Shown one piece after another: positions 34,947 through 44,391 of a stretch of 64,000 nt of DNA. The stretch is taken from the NCBI GenBank assembly GCA_016285515.1, contig JAEEQW010000001.1, positions 1-64,000 of the forward strand, given 5' to 3'. The notes under the pieces were generated by a model that did no database searches, was not told where the DNA came from, and worked only from the letters and a program-made list of their open reading frames with translations. The DNA comes from Bacteroidales bacterium (lineage in GTDB: Bacteria; Bacteroidota; Bacteroidia; Bacteroidales; BM520). A program made the position numbers and the translations under genes. Position 1 is the stretch's first letter, and each line of letters opens with the position of its first letter.

Positions 34947-34954
34947 TATCTTTG
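34947..34954 (+). promoter_or_regulatory. -7 promoter box of the next ATPase gene
   Basis: TATCTTTG with an upstream TTG about 18 bases away. The leader to the ATG at 35028 is about 73 bases. Unlike the other two ATPase genes, no repeat pair is visible here. Confidence 0.55.
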
Positions 34955-35027
34955 CTGTCGATTTTTCATTCAAAATCGGAGTTGTTAGTACGTTTTTTCA
35001 ATCAAAATTTTGTAAAATATTGATATT

Positions 35028-36167
35028 ATGTATAATAGGGTATTATCATTGTCGGAGTCAGAAACCAATAGCCTTTTCCTGTTTGGGGCGAGGCAGACGG
35101 GAAAGACAAGTTTGCTTCGGGAGCGTTTTCCGAATTGCATCTATTATGATTTGCTTGAGTTCGATACAATGATGCGGTTTAGGCAACGTCCATCCTTGTT
35201 GCGCGACTTGCTCATGGAAGTGCCCAATGGGAGTCTGGTTGTCATTGATGAGATTCAACAGGTACCTGAACTGCTCAATGAAATTCATTTACTCATTTCG
35301 CGAAAACATATTAGGTTTATTCTTTGTGGTTCGAGTGCACGGAAACTGCGGCGTAATTCGGTCAACACCTTGGGCGGGCGTGCCTTGCCGACCTATCTGT
35401 ATCCTTTGGTGAGTGCCGAAATCCCTGATTTCAACCTGATTAGGGCGGTGAACAATGGCATGATGCCAGCTATATATCCGCTTGACAATCCTCGCCGACA
35501 GATTCAAGCATACGTTGATGTCTATTTGAAAGAGGAAATTATGGCTGAGGCTTTGGTGCGCAATCTGATGGGCTTCAGCAATTTCCTTAGGGCGGCTGCC
35601 ATAACCAACGGTGAGATAGTGAACTTTCAGAACATTGCACAAGATTGCGGTGTGGGCGCAAAAACGGTGAAGGAGTATTTTTCCATTCTCACTGACACGT
35701 TGATAGGTTACATGATTCCTGCTTATACGAGGACGAATAAGCGCAGTGTCGTGCAGGCACCTCGTTTCTATTTTTTCGATGTTGCTATCCCCAATTTTTT
35801 GCTGAACCGCAGCGAACTTTTCCCTGGTTCGCCAGAGTTTGGTCACGCTTTTGAGCATTTTTTCATGCAAGAGTTGGTGGCCTACTTGGGATACCACAAT
35901 AGCATTGAGCCGCTTTCCTATTGGAGGACATATACAGGCTTGGAAGTTGATGCAGTGATAGGTGAGGCAAGGGTTGCCATTGAGTTCAAGTCGGTGACGG
36001 AAGTCAGGACATCACATTTGAAAAACCTTAAGCGGTTTGCGGTGGATTTCCCTAACGCACGGCTGATTATAGTCACATTAGATAAACTCAGTCGCAAGAT
36101 GGGCAATGTTGAAAGCTATTATGCGTATGATTTCCTAAAGATGCTTTGGGAAGGGAAGATTATCTGA
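35028..36167 (+). CDS. AAA ATPase with DUF4143 domain
   Basis: The 379-residue product has Walker A GARQTGKT (about residues 20-27), Walker B LVVIDEIQQVPE, 'FILCGSSARKLRR' as sensor 1, a winged-helix linker ('IAQDCGVGAKTVKEYFSIL') and a C-terminal nuclease-like part with LEVDAVIG and VAIEFKS. Shorter N-terminus than the copy at 33349 and only distant similarity, so it is not a recent duplicate. Function unknown. Confidence 0.9.
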   Translation: MYNRVLSLSESETNSLFLFGARQTGKTSLLRERFPNCIYYDLLEFDTMMRFRQRPSLLRDLLMEVPNGSLVVIDEIQQVPELLNEIHLLISRKHIRFILCGSSARKLRRNSVNTLGGRALPTYLYPLVSAEIPDFNLIRAVNNGMMPAIYPLDNPRRQIQAYVDVYLKEEIMAEALVRNLMGFSNFLRAAAITNGEIVNFQNIAQDCGVGAKTVKEYFSILTDTLIGYMIPAYTRTNKRSVVQAPRFYFFDVAIPNFLLNRSELFPGSPEFGHAFEHFFMQELVAYLGYHNSIEPLSYWRTYTGLEVDAVIGEARVAIEFKSVTEVRTSHLKNLKRFAVDFPNARLIIVTLDKLSRKMGNVESYYAYDFLKMLWEGKII

Positions 36168-36293
36168 TTTGGACTCAGCAATATTTCATCATGGGCATTA
36201 GTGGAGTCAACAAGCTGGGACAGATTCTTGTCGTATGGGTGATTATGAGATATAATGAAATGCATTTTTCTTGCTAGTATCGGCAAAAACTTG

Positions 36294-36301
36294 TATCTTT
36301 G
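36294..36301 (+). promoter_or_regulatory. -7 promoter box of the nitroreductase gene
   Basis: TATCTTTG with a TTG at 36271-36273, 20 bases upstream, 21 bases before the ATG. Confidence 0.6.
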
Positions 36302-36322
36302 CAGTTACAAATTTGACATGCT

Positions 36323-36979
36323 ATGAACAAAAATAAAATTGCAATAATTGTACTTGCGGCATTACTTTTGATAACAGGTGGATTTCTGTACAAGACATTG
36401 GATGAAATGAAGAATATTAAAAATCAAACTACTGGAGAAATGAAAAATGTTGTTTTGGAAAATCTAAAAACGAGACGCAGTATCAGAAGTTTTAAGAAGA
36501 TGCAGGTGACTGACGAGGATTTGAATGCCGTTCTCGAAGCCGGAACATACGCACCAAGCGGCATGAACAAACAGCCGTCATTGATGGTTGTTGTCCAAAA
36601 TCCCGACACAATCACCAAAATTGCAAAACTCAACGCAAGTGTCTTTGGACCTGTTGATGACTCCAACTTCAAAAACCCTTTCTATGGTGCTCCGACATTA
36701 GTGATAGTTTTTGCTGACACCACATCACATACTTACTTGGAAGACGGTTCGTTGGTAATGGGCAATCTGCTCAATGCCGCTCATGCAGTGGGCCTTGGCT
36801 CATGTTGGATTCATCGTGCCCGTGAGGTCTTCCAGATGCCGGAAGGAAAAGCACTCATGAAACAGTGGGGAATACCTGAAAACTATGTCGGAATAGGCAA
36901 CTGCATTCTTGGTTACCCTGAAGGGGAATACCCTGTTGCAAGACCGCGTAAGGCTGACTATATCCGTAAAGTTGACTAA
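36323..36979 (+). CDS. Nitroreductase-family protein with an N-terminal membrane anchor
   Basis: The 218-residue protein starts with one hydrophobic helix (about 5-25), unusual for this family of soluble flavoproteins. A typical FMN-dependent nitroreductase domain follows: RRSIRSFKKMQVTDEDL, the FMN-binding APSGMNKQPS, the 'DGSLVMGNLLNAAHAVGLGSCWIHRA' dimer motif and GYPEGE. It should be an NAD(P)H-dependent flavoprotein at the membrane. It opens a run with sufE and a SufT-like gene. Confidence 0.9.
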   Translation: MNKNKIAIIVLAALLLITGGFLYKTLDEMKNIKNQTTGEMKNVVLENLKTRRSIRSFKKMQVTDEDLNAVLEAGTYAPSGMNKQPSLMVVVQNPDTITKIAKLNASVFGPVDDSNFKNPFYGAPTLVIVFADTTSHTYLEDGSLVMGNLLNAAHAVGLGSCWIHRAREVFQMPEGKALMKQWGIPENYVGIGNCILGYPEGEYPVARPRKADYIRKVD

Positions 36980-36991
36980 TAACATTTTGAC

Positions 36992-37411
36992 ATGACTATC
37001 AAGGAAAAATCTGACCAGTTGGTCGAGGAGTTCGGCTATTTCGACAGTCTGGAGGATAAATACAGTTATATTATCGACCTCGGCAAGTCACTGCCTGTGA
37101 TTGACGACAAGTATAAAACCCCTGAATACACTATTAATGGTTGTCAGTCTCAGGTGTGGTTACATGCTGATTATCAAGAAGGTAGGATTTTGTTTACCGC
37201 TGACAGTGACGCTATTATCACGAAAGGGATCATTGCGATGCTGGTAAAAGTATTTTCCGATGCCACTCCGGATGAGATTTATGATGCCGACTTGGATTTT
37301 ATAGATAAAATAGGTTTAAAGGAATTTTTATCGCCGACACGCTCCAACGGACTGATGTCGATGGTAAAGCAAATGAAAATGTATGCATACGCTCTCAGAC
37401 AAGGAAAATGA
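36992..37411 (+). CDS. sufE: SufE, sulfur acceptor of SufS
   Basis: The 139-residue SufE has the conserved Cys in INGCQSQVWL (about residue 51), which takes the persulfide from SufS, and the typical end 'LSPTRSNGLMSMVKQMKMYA'. It is separated from the main suf operon by about 8 kb of accessory DNA, and overlaps the next gene by 29 bases. Confidence 0.95.
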   Translation: MTIKEKSDQLVEEFGYFDSLEDKYSYIIDLGKSLPVIDDKYKTPEYTINGCQSQVWLHADYQEGRILFTADSDAIITKGIIAMLVKVFSDATPDEIYDADLDFIDKIGLKEFLSPTRSNGLMSMVKQMKMYAYALRQGK

Positions 37412-37700
37412 AATAGTCGAAGCCCTCAAGAAAGTTTACGACCCCGAAATACCTGTGAATATCTACGATATGGGTCTGATATACGATGTCACTGAAAATG
37501 ACGGTGACGTGAAAGTTCTTATGTCGCTGACGGCCCCAAACTGTCCTGAGGCAGAACGAATGCCTGAAATAGTCAAAAACACTTTGGTTATGAATATTCC
37601 TGACCTTAAATCCGTAAATGTGGAAGTCACTTTTGAACCGGCATGGCAGCCATCAATGATGTCGGATGAGGCCAAGATTGCAATGGATATGTTGTTTTGA
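37383..37700 (+). CDS. SufT-like DUF59 (MIP18) protein
   Basis: The 105-residue protein has 'VYDPEIPVNIYDMGLIYDV' and 'MSLTAPNCPEAERMP', with the conserved Cys. This is the DUF59 domain of Fe-S maturation factors (SufT/PaaD type). It overlaps sufE out of frame by 29 bases, so translation is coupled. Role: helper in Fe-S cluster maturation. Confidence 0.92.
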   Translation: MHTLSDKENEIVEALKKVYDPEIPVNIYDMGLIYDVTENDGDVKVLMSLTAPNCPEAERMPEIVKNTLVMNIPDLKSVNVEVTFEPAWQPSMMSDEAKIAMDMLF

Positions 37701-37724
37701 TTTTTAATTTAATAGTCAATAAAA

Positions 37725-39629
37725 TTGGATTCTACAAAATATAAGTTGTTGTCGCAAATATTGCGTCCAAGCGATCTGAGAAGGCTTAAATTGGAACAGC
37801 TTAATGACGTATGTGAGGAATTGCGCAAATATATAATTGAGGTCATAAGCCAACATCCGGGACATATAGGTTCAAGCCTTGGTGCGGTGGAATTGGCTGT
37901 AGCTATTCATTATGTGTTTGACACTCCGTATGATAACGTTATTTGGGACGTTGGACATCAGGCATACGCTCACAAGATTCTCACTGAAAGACGTGACAAG
38001 TTTACAACTATTCGTCAGTTTGGCGGTATAAGCGGTTTTCCGAAAATGTCGGAAAGCGAGTATGACTCCTTCGGCGCGGGGCATGCTTCAACATCAGTGT
38101 CGGCGGCACTTGGCATGGCTCTTTCCGCCCAGTTCAAGGGTGAGTTTACCCGTCAGACTATTGCAGTGGTCGGTGACGGTGCGGCAACCGGAGGCATGAT
38201 TTATGAGGCACTCAACAATGCCGGTGCCACCAAGGCCAATATGATTATTATTCTCAACGATAACGGAATCGCCATCGACAAAAACACGGGGGCAATGAAG
38301 GATTACCTGATGTCGCTTTCGTTGTCGAAAAAATATAATAATTTCCGTGACAGAATATGGAACGGTTTGGTTAACAGAAACGAACGCCTTCACATTGAAA
38401 AGAACCATTTTGTCATACAGCAGCTCAAGAGAGGCATGAAGGCCTCCATCCTTGGGAAAAACAACTTGTTTGAGGATCTTGGTGTGAGATATTTCGGAAC
38501 GGCAAATGGTAATGATGTCCTGCAGATTATTGACATTCTGCAGCAGATAAAGGAAATCAAGGGACCAAAGATTTTACATTGCATTACCGTTAAAGGCAGA
38601 GGGTTGGCTGCTGCCGAACAAGATCAGACCAAGTTCCATGCTCCGGGAGTATTCAATCCTGAGACTGGAGAAACTATAAAAGAACCAGCTTTATGTCCGC
38701 CGAAATTCCAGGATGTTTTTGGAGAAACAATTGTACGTCTTGCAAAGGAAAACGAGGATATAGTTGGAATATCTCCTGCGATGCTGTCAGGTTCATCTCT
38801 TGACAAGATGATGGAAGTTATGCCCGACCGTTGCTTTGATGTCGGCATAGCCGAAGAACATGCAGTCACTTTTGCTGCCGGTCTTGCTGCCCGTAAAATG
38901 CGGCCTTATCTTGCTATTTATTCGACTTTCCTGCAACGCGGATACGACCAGGTTATCCACGATGTGGCATTGCAGAAGCTGCCTGTGGTGTTCTGCATTG
39001 ACAGAGCCGGTCTCGTCGGCGAGGATGGTCCAACACATCACGGCGCATTTGACCTTGCGTATCTGAGGACAATTCCTAACATGATTATTTCTGCTGCTAT
39101 GGATGAGTTCCAACTGCAGAATCTGATGTTTACAGCTCAATACACCACTTTGCCGATGTCTATAAGATATCCTCGCGGAAAAGGCTCAAACATCAATTGG
39201 CGTTTGGATAAACTGAGTCAAATTGCTATCGGCAGAGGCCGCAAACTCGTTGAAGGCAAAGATGTTGCCATTATCACAATAGGAAAACCAGGTAATTTCG
39301 TCAGTAAGGCACTTGAAATCCTTAAGGAACGCAACATCGATGTTCATCCTTCACATTACGACATGATATTTTTGAAACCTATCGATGTTGACCTTCTTGA
39401 AGATGCCTGCACAAAGCACAAATATATCATTACGGTTGAAGACGGTACAATTATCGGTGGTTTGGGTTCTGCTGTGCTTGAATTTATACACGACCGCGGT
39501 TACGACTGCAAGGTGAAGAGACTGGGTATTCCTGACGATTTCATTGAACAGGGCAAACCAGCCGAACTTTATCATCTGTGCGGCTTCGATGCCGAAGGAA
39601 TAGCCAATGCAGTTATTAGTGTCAAGTAA
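37725..39629 (+). CDS. dxs: 1-deoxy-D-xylulose-5-phosphate synthase
   Basis: The protein (634 aa) probably starts at TTG 37725, since no in-frame ATG lies before conserved sequence. Motifs: GHIGSSLGAVELAVAIHYVFD, VGHQAYAHKILT, the thiamine diphosphate motif GDGAATGGMIYEALNNAG, and in the second half the pyrimidine domain 'FDVGIAEEHAVTFAAGLA' and DRAGLVGEDGPTHHG. It makes the first precursor of the MEP isoprenoid pathway. Confidence 0.96.
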   Translation: MDSTKYKLLSQILRPSDLRRLKLEQLNDVCEELRKYIIEVISQHPGHIGSSLGAVELAVAIHYVFDTPYDNVIWDVGHQAYAHKILTERRDKFTTIRQFGGISGFPKMSESEYDSFGAGHASTSVSAALGMALSAQFKGEFTRQTIAVVGDGAATGGMIYEALNNAGATKANMIIILNDNGIAIDKNTGAMKDYLMSLSLSKKYNNFRDRIWNGLVNRNERLHIEKNHFVIQQLKRGMKASILGKNNLFEDLGVRYFGTANGNDVLQIIDILQQIKEIKGPKILHCITVKGRGLAAAEQDQTKFHAPGVFNPETGETIKEPALCPPKFQDVFGETIVRLAKENEDIVGISPAMLSGSSLDKMMEVMPDRCFDVGIAEEHAVTFAAGLAARKMRPYLAIYSTFLQRGYDQVIHDVALQKLPVVFCIDRAGLVGEDGPTHHGAFDLAYLRTIPNMIISAAMDEFQLQNLMFTAQYTTLPMSIRYPRGKGSNINWRLDKLSQIAIGRGRKLVEGKDVAIITIGKPGNFVSKALEILKERNIDVHPSHYDMIFLKPIDVDLLEDACTKHKYIITVEDGTIIGGLGSAVLEFIHDRGYDCKVKRLGIPDDFIEQGKPAELYHLCGFDAEGIANAVISVK

Positions 39630-40599
39630 AAAGTTTTTATTCGTTCTTGTTGGGCTGACCTTTGCTTTTCAGCTGTTTGCGCAGGATTACAGGGTCTGCG
39701 AATACGGGTTGAAAGCTCCGGTCGAACTTGTAATGCCGCGCAATTCATTTAGCCAATGTGATTATAGTCCGTGGATACTTGTTTTCGATGATGAATTCGA
39801 TGGCAACAGTTTGGATATGTCGAAATGGAATTATGGTCCAAGAACGAGATACAGCAATAATGAACAGCAATATTACACTCATGGTGAGAATATTGAAGTC
39901 AGTGACGGGACTTTGAAATTGATTGCGAAGAGAGATACTTTATATGCCAGGGCAGCCGATTGGTTCGATGATGATGAAGAGTTATATGCCGATGGAAAGT
40001 ATCGGGGAAGAAATCTGAGGTTTTTCTATTATACATCGGCTGATATTGAAACCAAAGACAAGTTTGCGTACGGGAAATATGAGGCAAGGATAAAGATTCC
40101 TAAAGGAAAGGGCTTTTGGCCTGCCTTCTGGCTTTTCGGTGCAGAGCCGGTTTATAATGAAATTGACATATTCGAATTTTGGAATGAGTACTCCAATAAC
40201 GAATTTCTTCCTGACAAGTTATCAAAGGTCGATTACATGACAGTCCATTATGACCACGATGATGACGGAATTATCACAAGATGTGGGTCACACTATGAAG
40301 ATGTTGATTTGTCGGAGGATTTTCACATCTACACATTGATTTGGGAGAAATACAGGATAGAATGGTATGTTGACGGGAAATTGAAATGGACTGTATGCAG
40401 ATATTATAATAAGGATGGACGTGCAACTGACTGTTTCATAGATGCGATGCATGAATATCTGTTGAATGGGCTTTTCCCGCAGGATCCAATGAATATAATA
40501 TTGAATTTTGCCATTCAGGATGGCATCAACTCTCCCGACAGCATAACAGTTTTCCCTAGTCAGATGGAAGTTGACTGGGTGCGGTATTATCAGCGATAA
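39607..40599 (+). CDS. Family 16 glycoside hydrolase (beta-glucanase type)
   Basis: The 330-residue protein has a signal peptide (about 8-25, FLFVLVGLTFAFQLFAQ). The GH16 catalytic signature is NEIDIFEFW (E-I-D-I-F-E; nucleophile and acid/base Glu), preceded by 'GFWPAFWLFG' and followed by the strand 'IEWYVDGKLKW'. It is likely a beta-1,3- or 1,3-1,4-glucanase exported to the periplasm. It overlaps the dxs end by 23 bases. Confidence 0.92.
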   Translation: MQLLVSSKKFLFVLVGLTFAFQLFAQDYRVCEYGLKAPVELVMPRNSFSQCDYSPWILVFDDEFDGNSLDMSKWNYGPRTRYSNNEQQYYTHGENIEVSDGTLKLIAKRDTLYARAADWFDDDEELYADGKYRGRNLRFFYYTSADIETKDKFAYGKYEARIKIPKGKGFWPAFWLFGAEPVYNEIDIFEFWNEYSNNEFLPDKLSKVDYMTVHYDHDDDGIITRCGSHYEDVDLSEDFHIYTLIWEKYRIEWYVDGKLKWTVCRYYNKDGRATDCFIDAMHEYLLNGLFPQDPMNIILNFAIQDGINSPDSITVFPSQMEVDWVRYYQR

Positions 40600-40643
40600 G
40601 TTATTCTGCAACCAATGGCAGGATACAAGTTTTCACCTGAATC

Positions 40644-42026
40644 CTAAAGAATATTCTTCTCTTTCTCGATAGCTTCATCAAACTGCTCGGGTGTAATCAA
40701 ACCTGACTTCAGGGCTTCCTCACGTAATGTGGTGCCGTTGACAAAGGCTGAACGTGCAATGTGTGAAGCATTGTCGTAGCCTATTATTGGTGACAGGGCG
40801 GTCACAAGCATCAGAGAGTTGTCGAGATTACGATTTATTACTGGCAGATTGGGCTCTATGCCTTCCACACAATGAACTGTAAAAGAATGAGATGCTTCAG
40901 CAAGCAAACGGGCTGACTCTATAAGGCAGTAGCCGAGCAGAGGCTTGAAGACATTGAGCTGGAAGTGGCCTTGACTGTTGGCGAAGGCTATCGTGTTGTT
41001 GTTACCAAAGATTTTGGCGCAGACCATTGTCACGACTTCACATTGTGTCGGGTTGATTTTACCGGGCATAATGGAGGAGCCCAATTCGTTGGATGGGATG
41101 AACAGCTCTCCTATGCCGCAGCGTGGACCGGATGCATACAGCCTGATGTCGCTTGCTATCTTGTAAAGACTCATTGCGGTTGTGTTAAGGGCAGCAGATG
41201 CGTTGGTGATGGCATCGTGGATTTCAAGTGATTCGAATTTGTTGTCAGATACTTTGAATTCGTATCCGCTGTAGTTGTTGATGAATTCCACAGCTTTGAG
41301 GTCGAATCCCGGAGGTGCGTTGAGGCCAGTGCCCGTTGCGGTGCCGCCGATGGCAAGTACCGACAGAGGTTCAAGAGCATCCTTGATGTAGCCTATGCAG
41401 TGCTTGATCTGTGATGCGTATGCCGAGAACTCCTGTCCTAACGAAACCGGTGTCGCGTCCATCAGATGGGTTCGTCCCGTCTTGATTATCGGCATAAACT
41501 CATCGGCTTTAAACTGCAGTGCTGACTGAAGGGTTACGAGGGCAGGAAGCGTATGCTCGCTGATAACTTTCGTACAGGCGATGTACAATGCTGAAGGGAA
41601 GACGTCATTGGTTGACTGTGAGCGGTTCACATCGTCATTCGGGTGCAGGTATTTCACCTTGTCGATGAGGTTGCCGCCGTTGAGTATATGGCCAATGTTG
41701 GCGATGACTTCGTTGACATTCATGTTGGTCTGCGTGCCGGAGCCGGACTGCCAGATGAAGAGCGGAAACTGGTCATCGTATTCACCTTCCATTATCTTGT
41801 CACAGGCTTTCATTATCAGATTGGCTTTTACGTGCGATATGGCGTTAAGGGTATCGTTGGCTGCGGCAGCAGCCTTCTTTACCAATGCCAGCGCATAGAT
41901 GACTTCCATTGGCATCGGGAAGATTGAGAATTCAAAATTGTTGCAGGCACGCTGCGTATTCGGGCCCCATAATTTGTCTTCTTCGACAATTACTTCGCCT
42001 AAAGTGTCTTTTTCTATTCTTTCCAT
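40644..42026 (-). CDS. fumC: Fumarate hydratase, class II
   Basis: The 460-residue enzyme has the superfamily motif GSSIMPGKINPTQCE, the 'SGTQTNMNVNEVIAN' block, 'TGRTHLMDATPVSLGQE' with the catalytic His and 'IGGTATGTGLNAPPGF'. The opening 'IEKDTLGEVIVEEDKLWGPNTQRACNNF' fits fumarase. Aspartate ammonia-lyase is the less likely alternative. It functions in the reductive or oxidative citric acid cycle branch. Confidence 0.93.
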   Translation of the reverse strand: MERIEKDTLGEVIVEEDKLWGPNTQRACNNFEFSIFPMPMEVIYALALVKKAAAAANDTLNAISHVKANLIMKACDKIMEGEYDDQFPLFIWQSGSGTQTNMNVNEVIANIGHILNGGNLIDKVKYLHPNDDVNRSQSTNDVFPSALYIACTKVISEHTLPALVTLQSALQFKADEFMPIIKTGRTHLMDATPVSLGQEFSAYASQIKHCIGYIKDALEPLSVLAIGGTATGTGLNAPPGFDLKAVEFINNYSGYEFKVSDNKFESLEIHDAITNASAALNTTAMSLYKIASDIRLYASGPRCGIGELFIPSNELGSSIMPGKINPTQCEVVTMVCAKIFGNNNTIAFANSQGHFQLNVFKPLLGYCLIESARLLAEASHSFTVHCVEGIEPNLPVINRNLDNSLMLVTALSPIIGYDNASHIARSAFVNGTTLREEALKSGLITPEQFDEAIEKEKNIL

Positions 42027-42037
42027 AATGAACTGTT

Positions 42038-43127
42038 TTAACTGTTGCCGAATTGCATCAGGTAGGTCTTTATCATGTCGTTGAGGTCACCATCCATGAT
42101 GGCCTGAACGTTGGATGTTTCATAGCCTGTGCGAAGGTCCTTCACGAGTTTGTAGGGCTGCATGACATACGAGCGGATCTGCGAGCCCCATTCGATTTTT
42201 TTCTTGGAGTCTTCGATTTCTTCCTGTGCTTTTTTTCTTTTTCTCATTTCGATTTCATAAAGCTGTGATTTGAGCATCTGCAATGCTTTTTCTTTATTCT
42301 GTAACTGTGAGCGCGTTTCCTGGCACTCGATTATGATGCCAGTCGGCTCGTGTTTCAGTCTCACTGCTGTTTCCACCTTATTGACGTTCTGACCGCCCGG
42401 ACCGCTTGAACGGAAGGTGTCCCATTTGATGTCGGACGGATTGACCTCTATGTCAATGTTGTCATCGATGACGGGATAGACATATACTGATGCGAAGGAA
42501 GTGTGACGGCGGCTGTTGGAATCGAAGGGTGAAATCCTTACGAGACGGTGGACTCCGTTTTCACCTTTGAGATATCCGAATGCAAAATCGCCTTCAAATT
42601 CAAGACTTACTGAACTGATGCCTGCAACATCTCCAGGGATAAGGCTTAATGTTTTGATGGTGTAGTTGTTGCGTTCACCCCAGCGGATGTACATGCGCAT
42701 GAGCATTTCTGCCCAATCGTGGCTTTCGGTGCCGCCGGCACCCGGATTGATGTTGAGAATGGCTCCGAACTTGTCGCTTTCGTCACTGAGCATGTTCAGA
42801 AATTCCAGGTCTTCTATTGACTTGAGAGTCTTGAGATAAGCGTTGTCAAGGTCTTCTTCAGTACATTCATCGGCCTCTCTGAATTCCTGCATTATGCTGA
42901 GATCGTCATATTCATTGGACGCATCTGAATATTTGTCGGTCCAGGTTTTGATGTCTTTGATTTGTTTGAGTAGTTTTTCAGCTTCCTTTGAGTCGTTCCA
43001 GAAATCAGGCTGACGTGTCTGTTGCTCTAAAGCGTTTATCGTATCGAGTTTGTTGTCAATGTCAAAGGTACCTCCTTAAGGCTTCAAGCCTCTTGCCAAG
43101 GTCCTTTATGTTGTCGGATGTGTACAT
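42038..43127 (-). CDS. prfB: Peptide chain release factor 2 with programmed +1 frameshift
   Basis: The ATG at 43125-43127 opens 21 codons ([21 protein letters not shown]) that end at CTT TGA C (43061-43067). An internal Shine-Dalgarno AGGAGG just upstream is the classic prfB +1 shift signal. After the shift, 341 codons continue to 42038. The GGQ motif is in SGPGGQNVN and the SPF-type UGA-recognition motif in [16 protein letters not shown]2 releases at UAA and UGA, so this organism uses UGA as stop. Confidence 0.97.
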
Positions 43128-43177
43128 GAAATATTCTGTTGTTAAAATGATATGCAAAAATAATCAAAATAATGAAA

Positions 43178-43588
43178 TCAGAAACCTCTTGAATACATAT
43201 AGGCTTTTATTTTCTGTTCCTTTTGGATGTCGTCGTCGGGAATGGTTTTCCCTTTCGCTTCTTCGAGATTTTTGCGTATTTCTTCGTAGAGGTTTTCGTC
43301 GAGCTGGGCTAAAGCGTTTTCAATGTAATTTTCAGGAATCTGTTTGCAGCGTAGCTGGTAAGCTATTTTTATCTTACCCCATTTGCTGTATCTGAGGCTG
43401 TCGTTGGCAAATGCGCATGCATAACGCTGTTCGTCGATGAAGTTGTTCTCTGTCAGTTTGTTTACGATATCGTCTTGAGATTCCTTTGGAACATTGAATT
43501 TGAACATCCATTTATAGACATCCTGCCTGCACATTTCCTTTTTGGAACATGAGCCTGTAAGTCGTGTATATGCGTCTTCTGCTGTCAT
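43178..43588 (-). CDS. recX: RecX-family regulatory protein
   Basis: The 136-residue helical protein has three RecX-type three-helix repeats ('AEDAYTRLTGSCSKKEMCRQDVYKWM', '..VNKLTENNFIDEQRYACAFANDSLRYSKWGKIKIAYQLRCKQI', 'IENALAQLDENLYEEIRKNLEEAKGK'). It should inhibit or modulate RecA. It overlaps the sirtuin stop by four bases. Confidence 0.88.
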   Translation of the reverse strand: MTAEDAYTRLTGSCSKKEMCRQDVYKWMFKFNVPKESQDDIVNKLTENNFIDEQRYACAFANDSLRYSKWGKIKIAYQLRCKQIPENYIENALAQLDENLYEEIRKNLEEAKGKTIPDDDIQKEQKIKAYMYSRGF

Positions 43589-44307
43589 TCTTTGAGGAGT
43601 TTGTCAACAAGTTGGGGAACGCCAATGGTGGCTTTTTCCTTAATGATGGTGAGATTTGACACTCTGGAGGAAGGTTCCGCTTTCGGATCGATGAGGTATT
43701 TCACGCTGTCGCTTTTCGCGTAATACATCAATGATGCGGCAGGATAAACCTGTAGAGATGTCCCTATGATAATCAGTATCTCGGCCTTTTGAACCAAATC
43801 CACTGCCGGTTCTATGTTCGGGACAGCTTCATTAAAGAAAACGATGTATGGGCGCAACAGGTCACCGCAAATTGGACATTTGTCGTTTTCACCCTGTTTC
43901 CATGTCTCCTTTTCGCCATGCTTTAATGTTTCTAACTTAAACACGTGGTCATCGGGATGACTTGTGCAGCAAACCTTGCGGAGTTCGCCGTGAAGATGAA
44001 GAATGTTGGATGAGCCGGCACGTTCGTGAAGGTCATCGACATTCTGCGTGACGATGTTGACATTATATTTCGTTTCGAGTTTTGTCAGTTCTATATGTGC
44101 CTTGTTAGGTTGCACTTCATCAAGTTGTTTGCGGCGCTGGTTGTAGAAATCTATCACCACTGGACGATTCCAATCCAATGCGTCATGCGTGCATATCTCT
44201 TCTACTTTGTAATTGCACCATAAACCGTCGGAATCTCGGAAAGTAGGCACACCGCTCTCGGCGCTGATGCCTGCACCTGTGAGTATTACTATGTTTTTTC
44301 TGTTCAT
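43585..44307 (-). CDS. cobB: NAD-dependent protein deacylase (sirtuin, CobB type)
   Basis: The ATG at 44305-44307 (MNRKNIVILTGAGISAESGVPTFR...) is preferred, as the family starts right before the GAGxSxxSG NAD motif. The 240-residue enzyme has TQNVDDLHERAG and HLHGEL with the catalytic His, two zinc Cys pairs (KVCCTS, CPICG) and GTSLQVYPAAS. It removes acyl groups from lysine. Confidence 0.93.
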   Translation of the reverse strand: MNRKNIVILTGAGISAESGVPTFRDSDGLWCNYKVEEICTHDALDWNRPVVIDFYNQRRKQLDEVQPNKAHIELTKLETKYNVNIVTQNVDDLHERAGSSNILHLHGELRKVCCTSHPDDHVFKLETLKHGEKETWKQGENDKCPICGDLLRPYIVFFNEAVPNIEPAVDLVQKAEILIIIGTSLQVYPAASLMYYAKSDSVKYLIDPKAEPSSRVSNLTIIKEKATIGVPQLVDKLLKE

Positions 44308-44359
44308 TTTTTTGTTATTATATTCAACTTCAAACAAATGCAAATATAAACATTTTTTT

Positions 44360-44367
44360 TATCTTTG
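44360..44367 (+). promoter_or_regulatory. -7 promoter box of ruvA-sprA
   Basis: TATCTTTG lies 24 bases before the ruvA ATG, in the divergent 84-base gap to the sirtuin gene. Confidence 0.55.
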
Positions 44368-44391
44368 CATGTTTATAGCTGAGATTATAAA

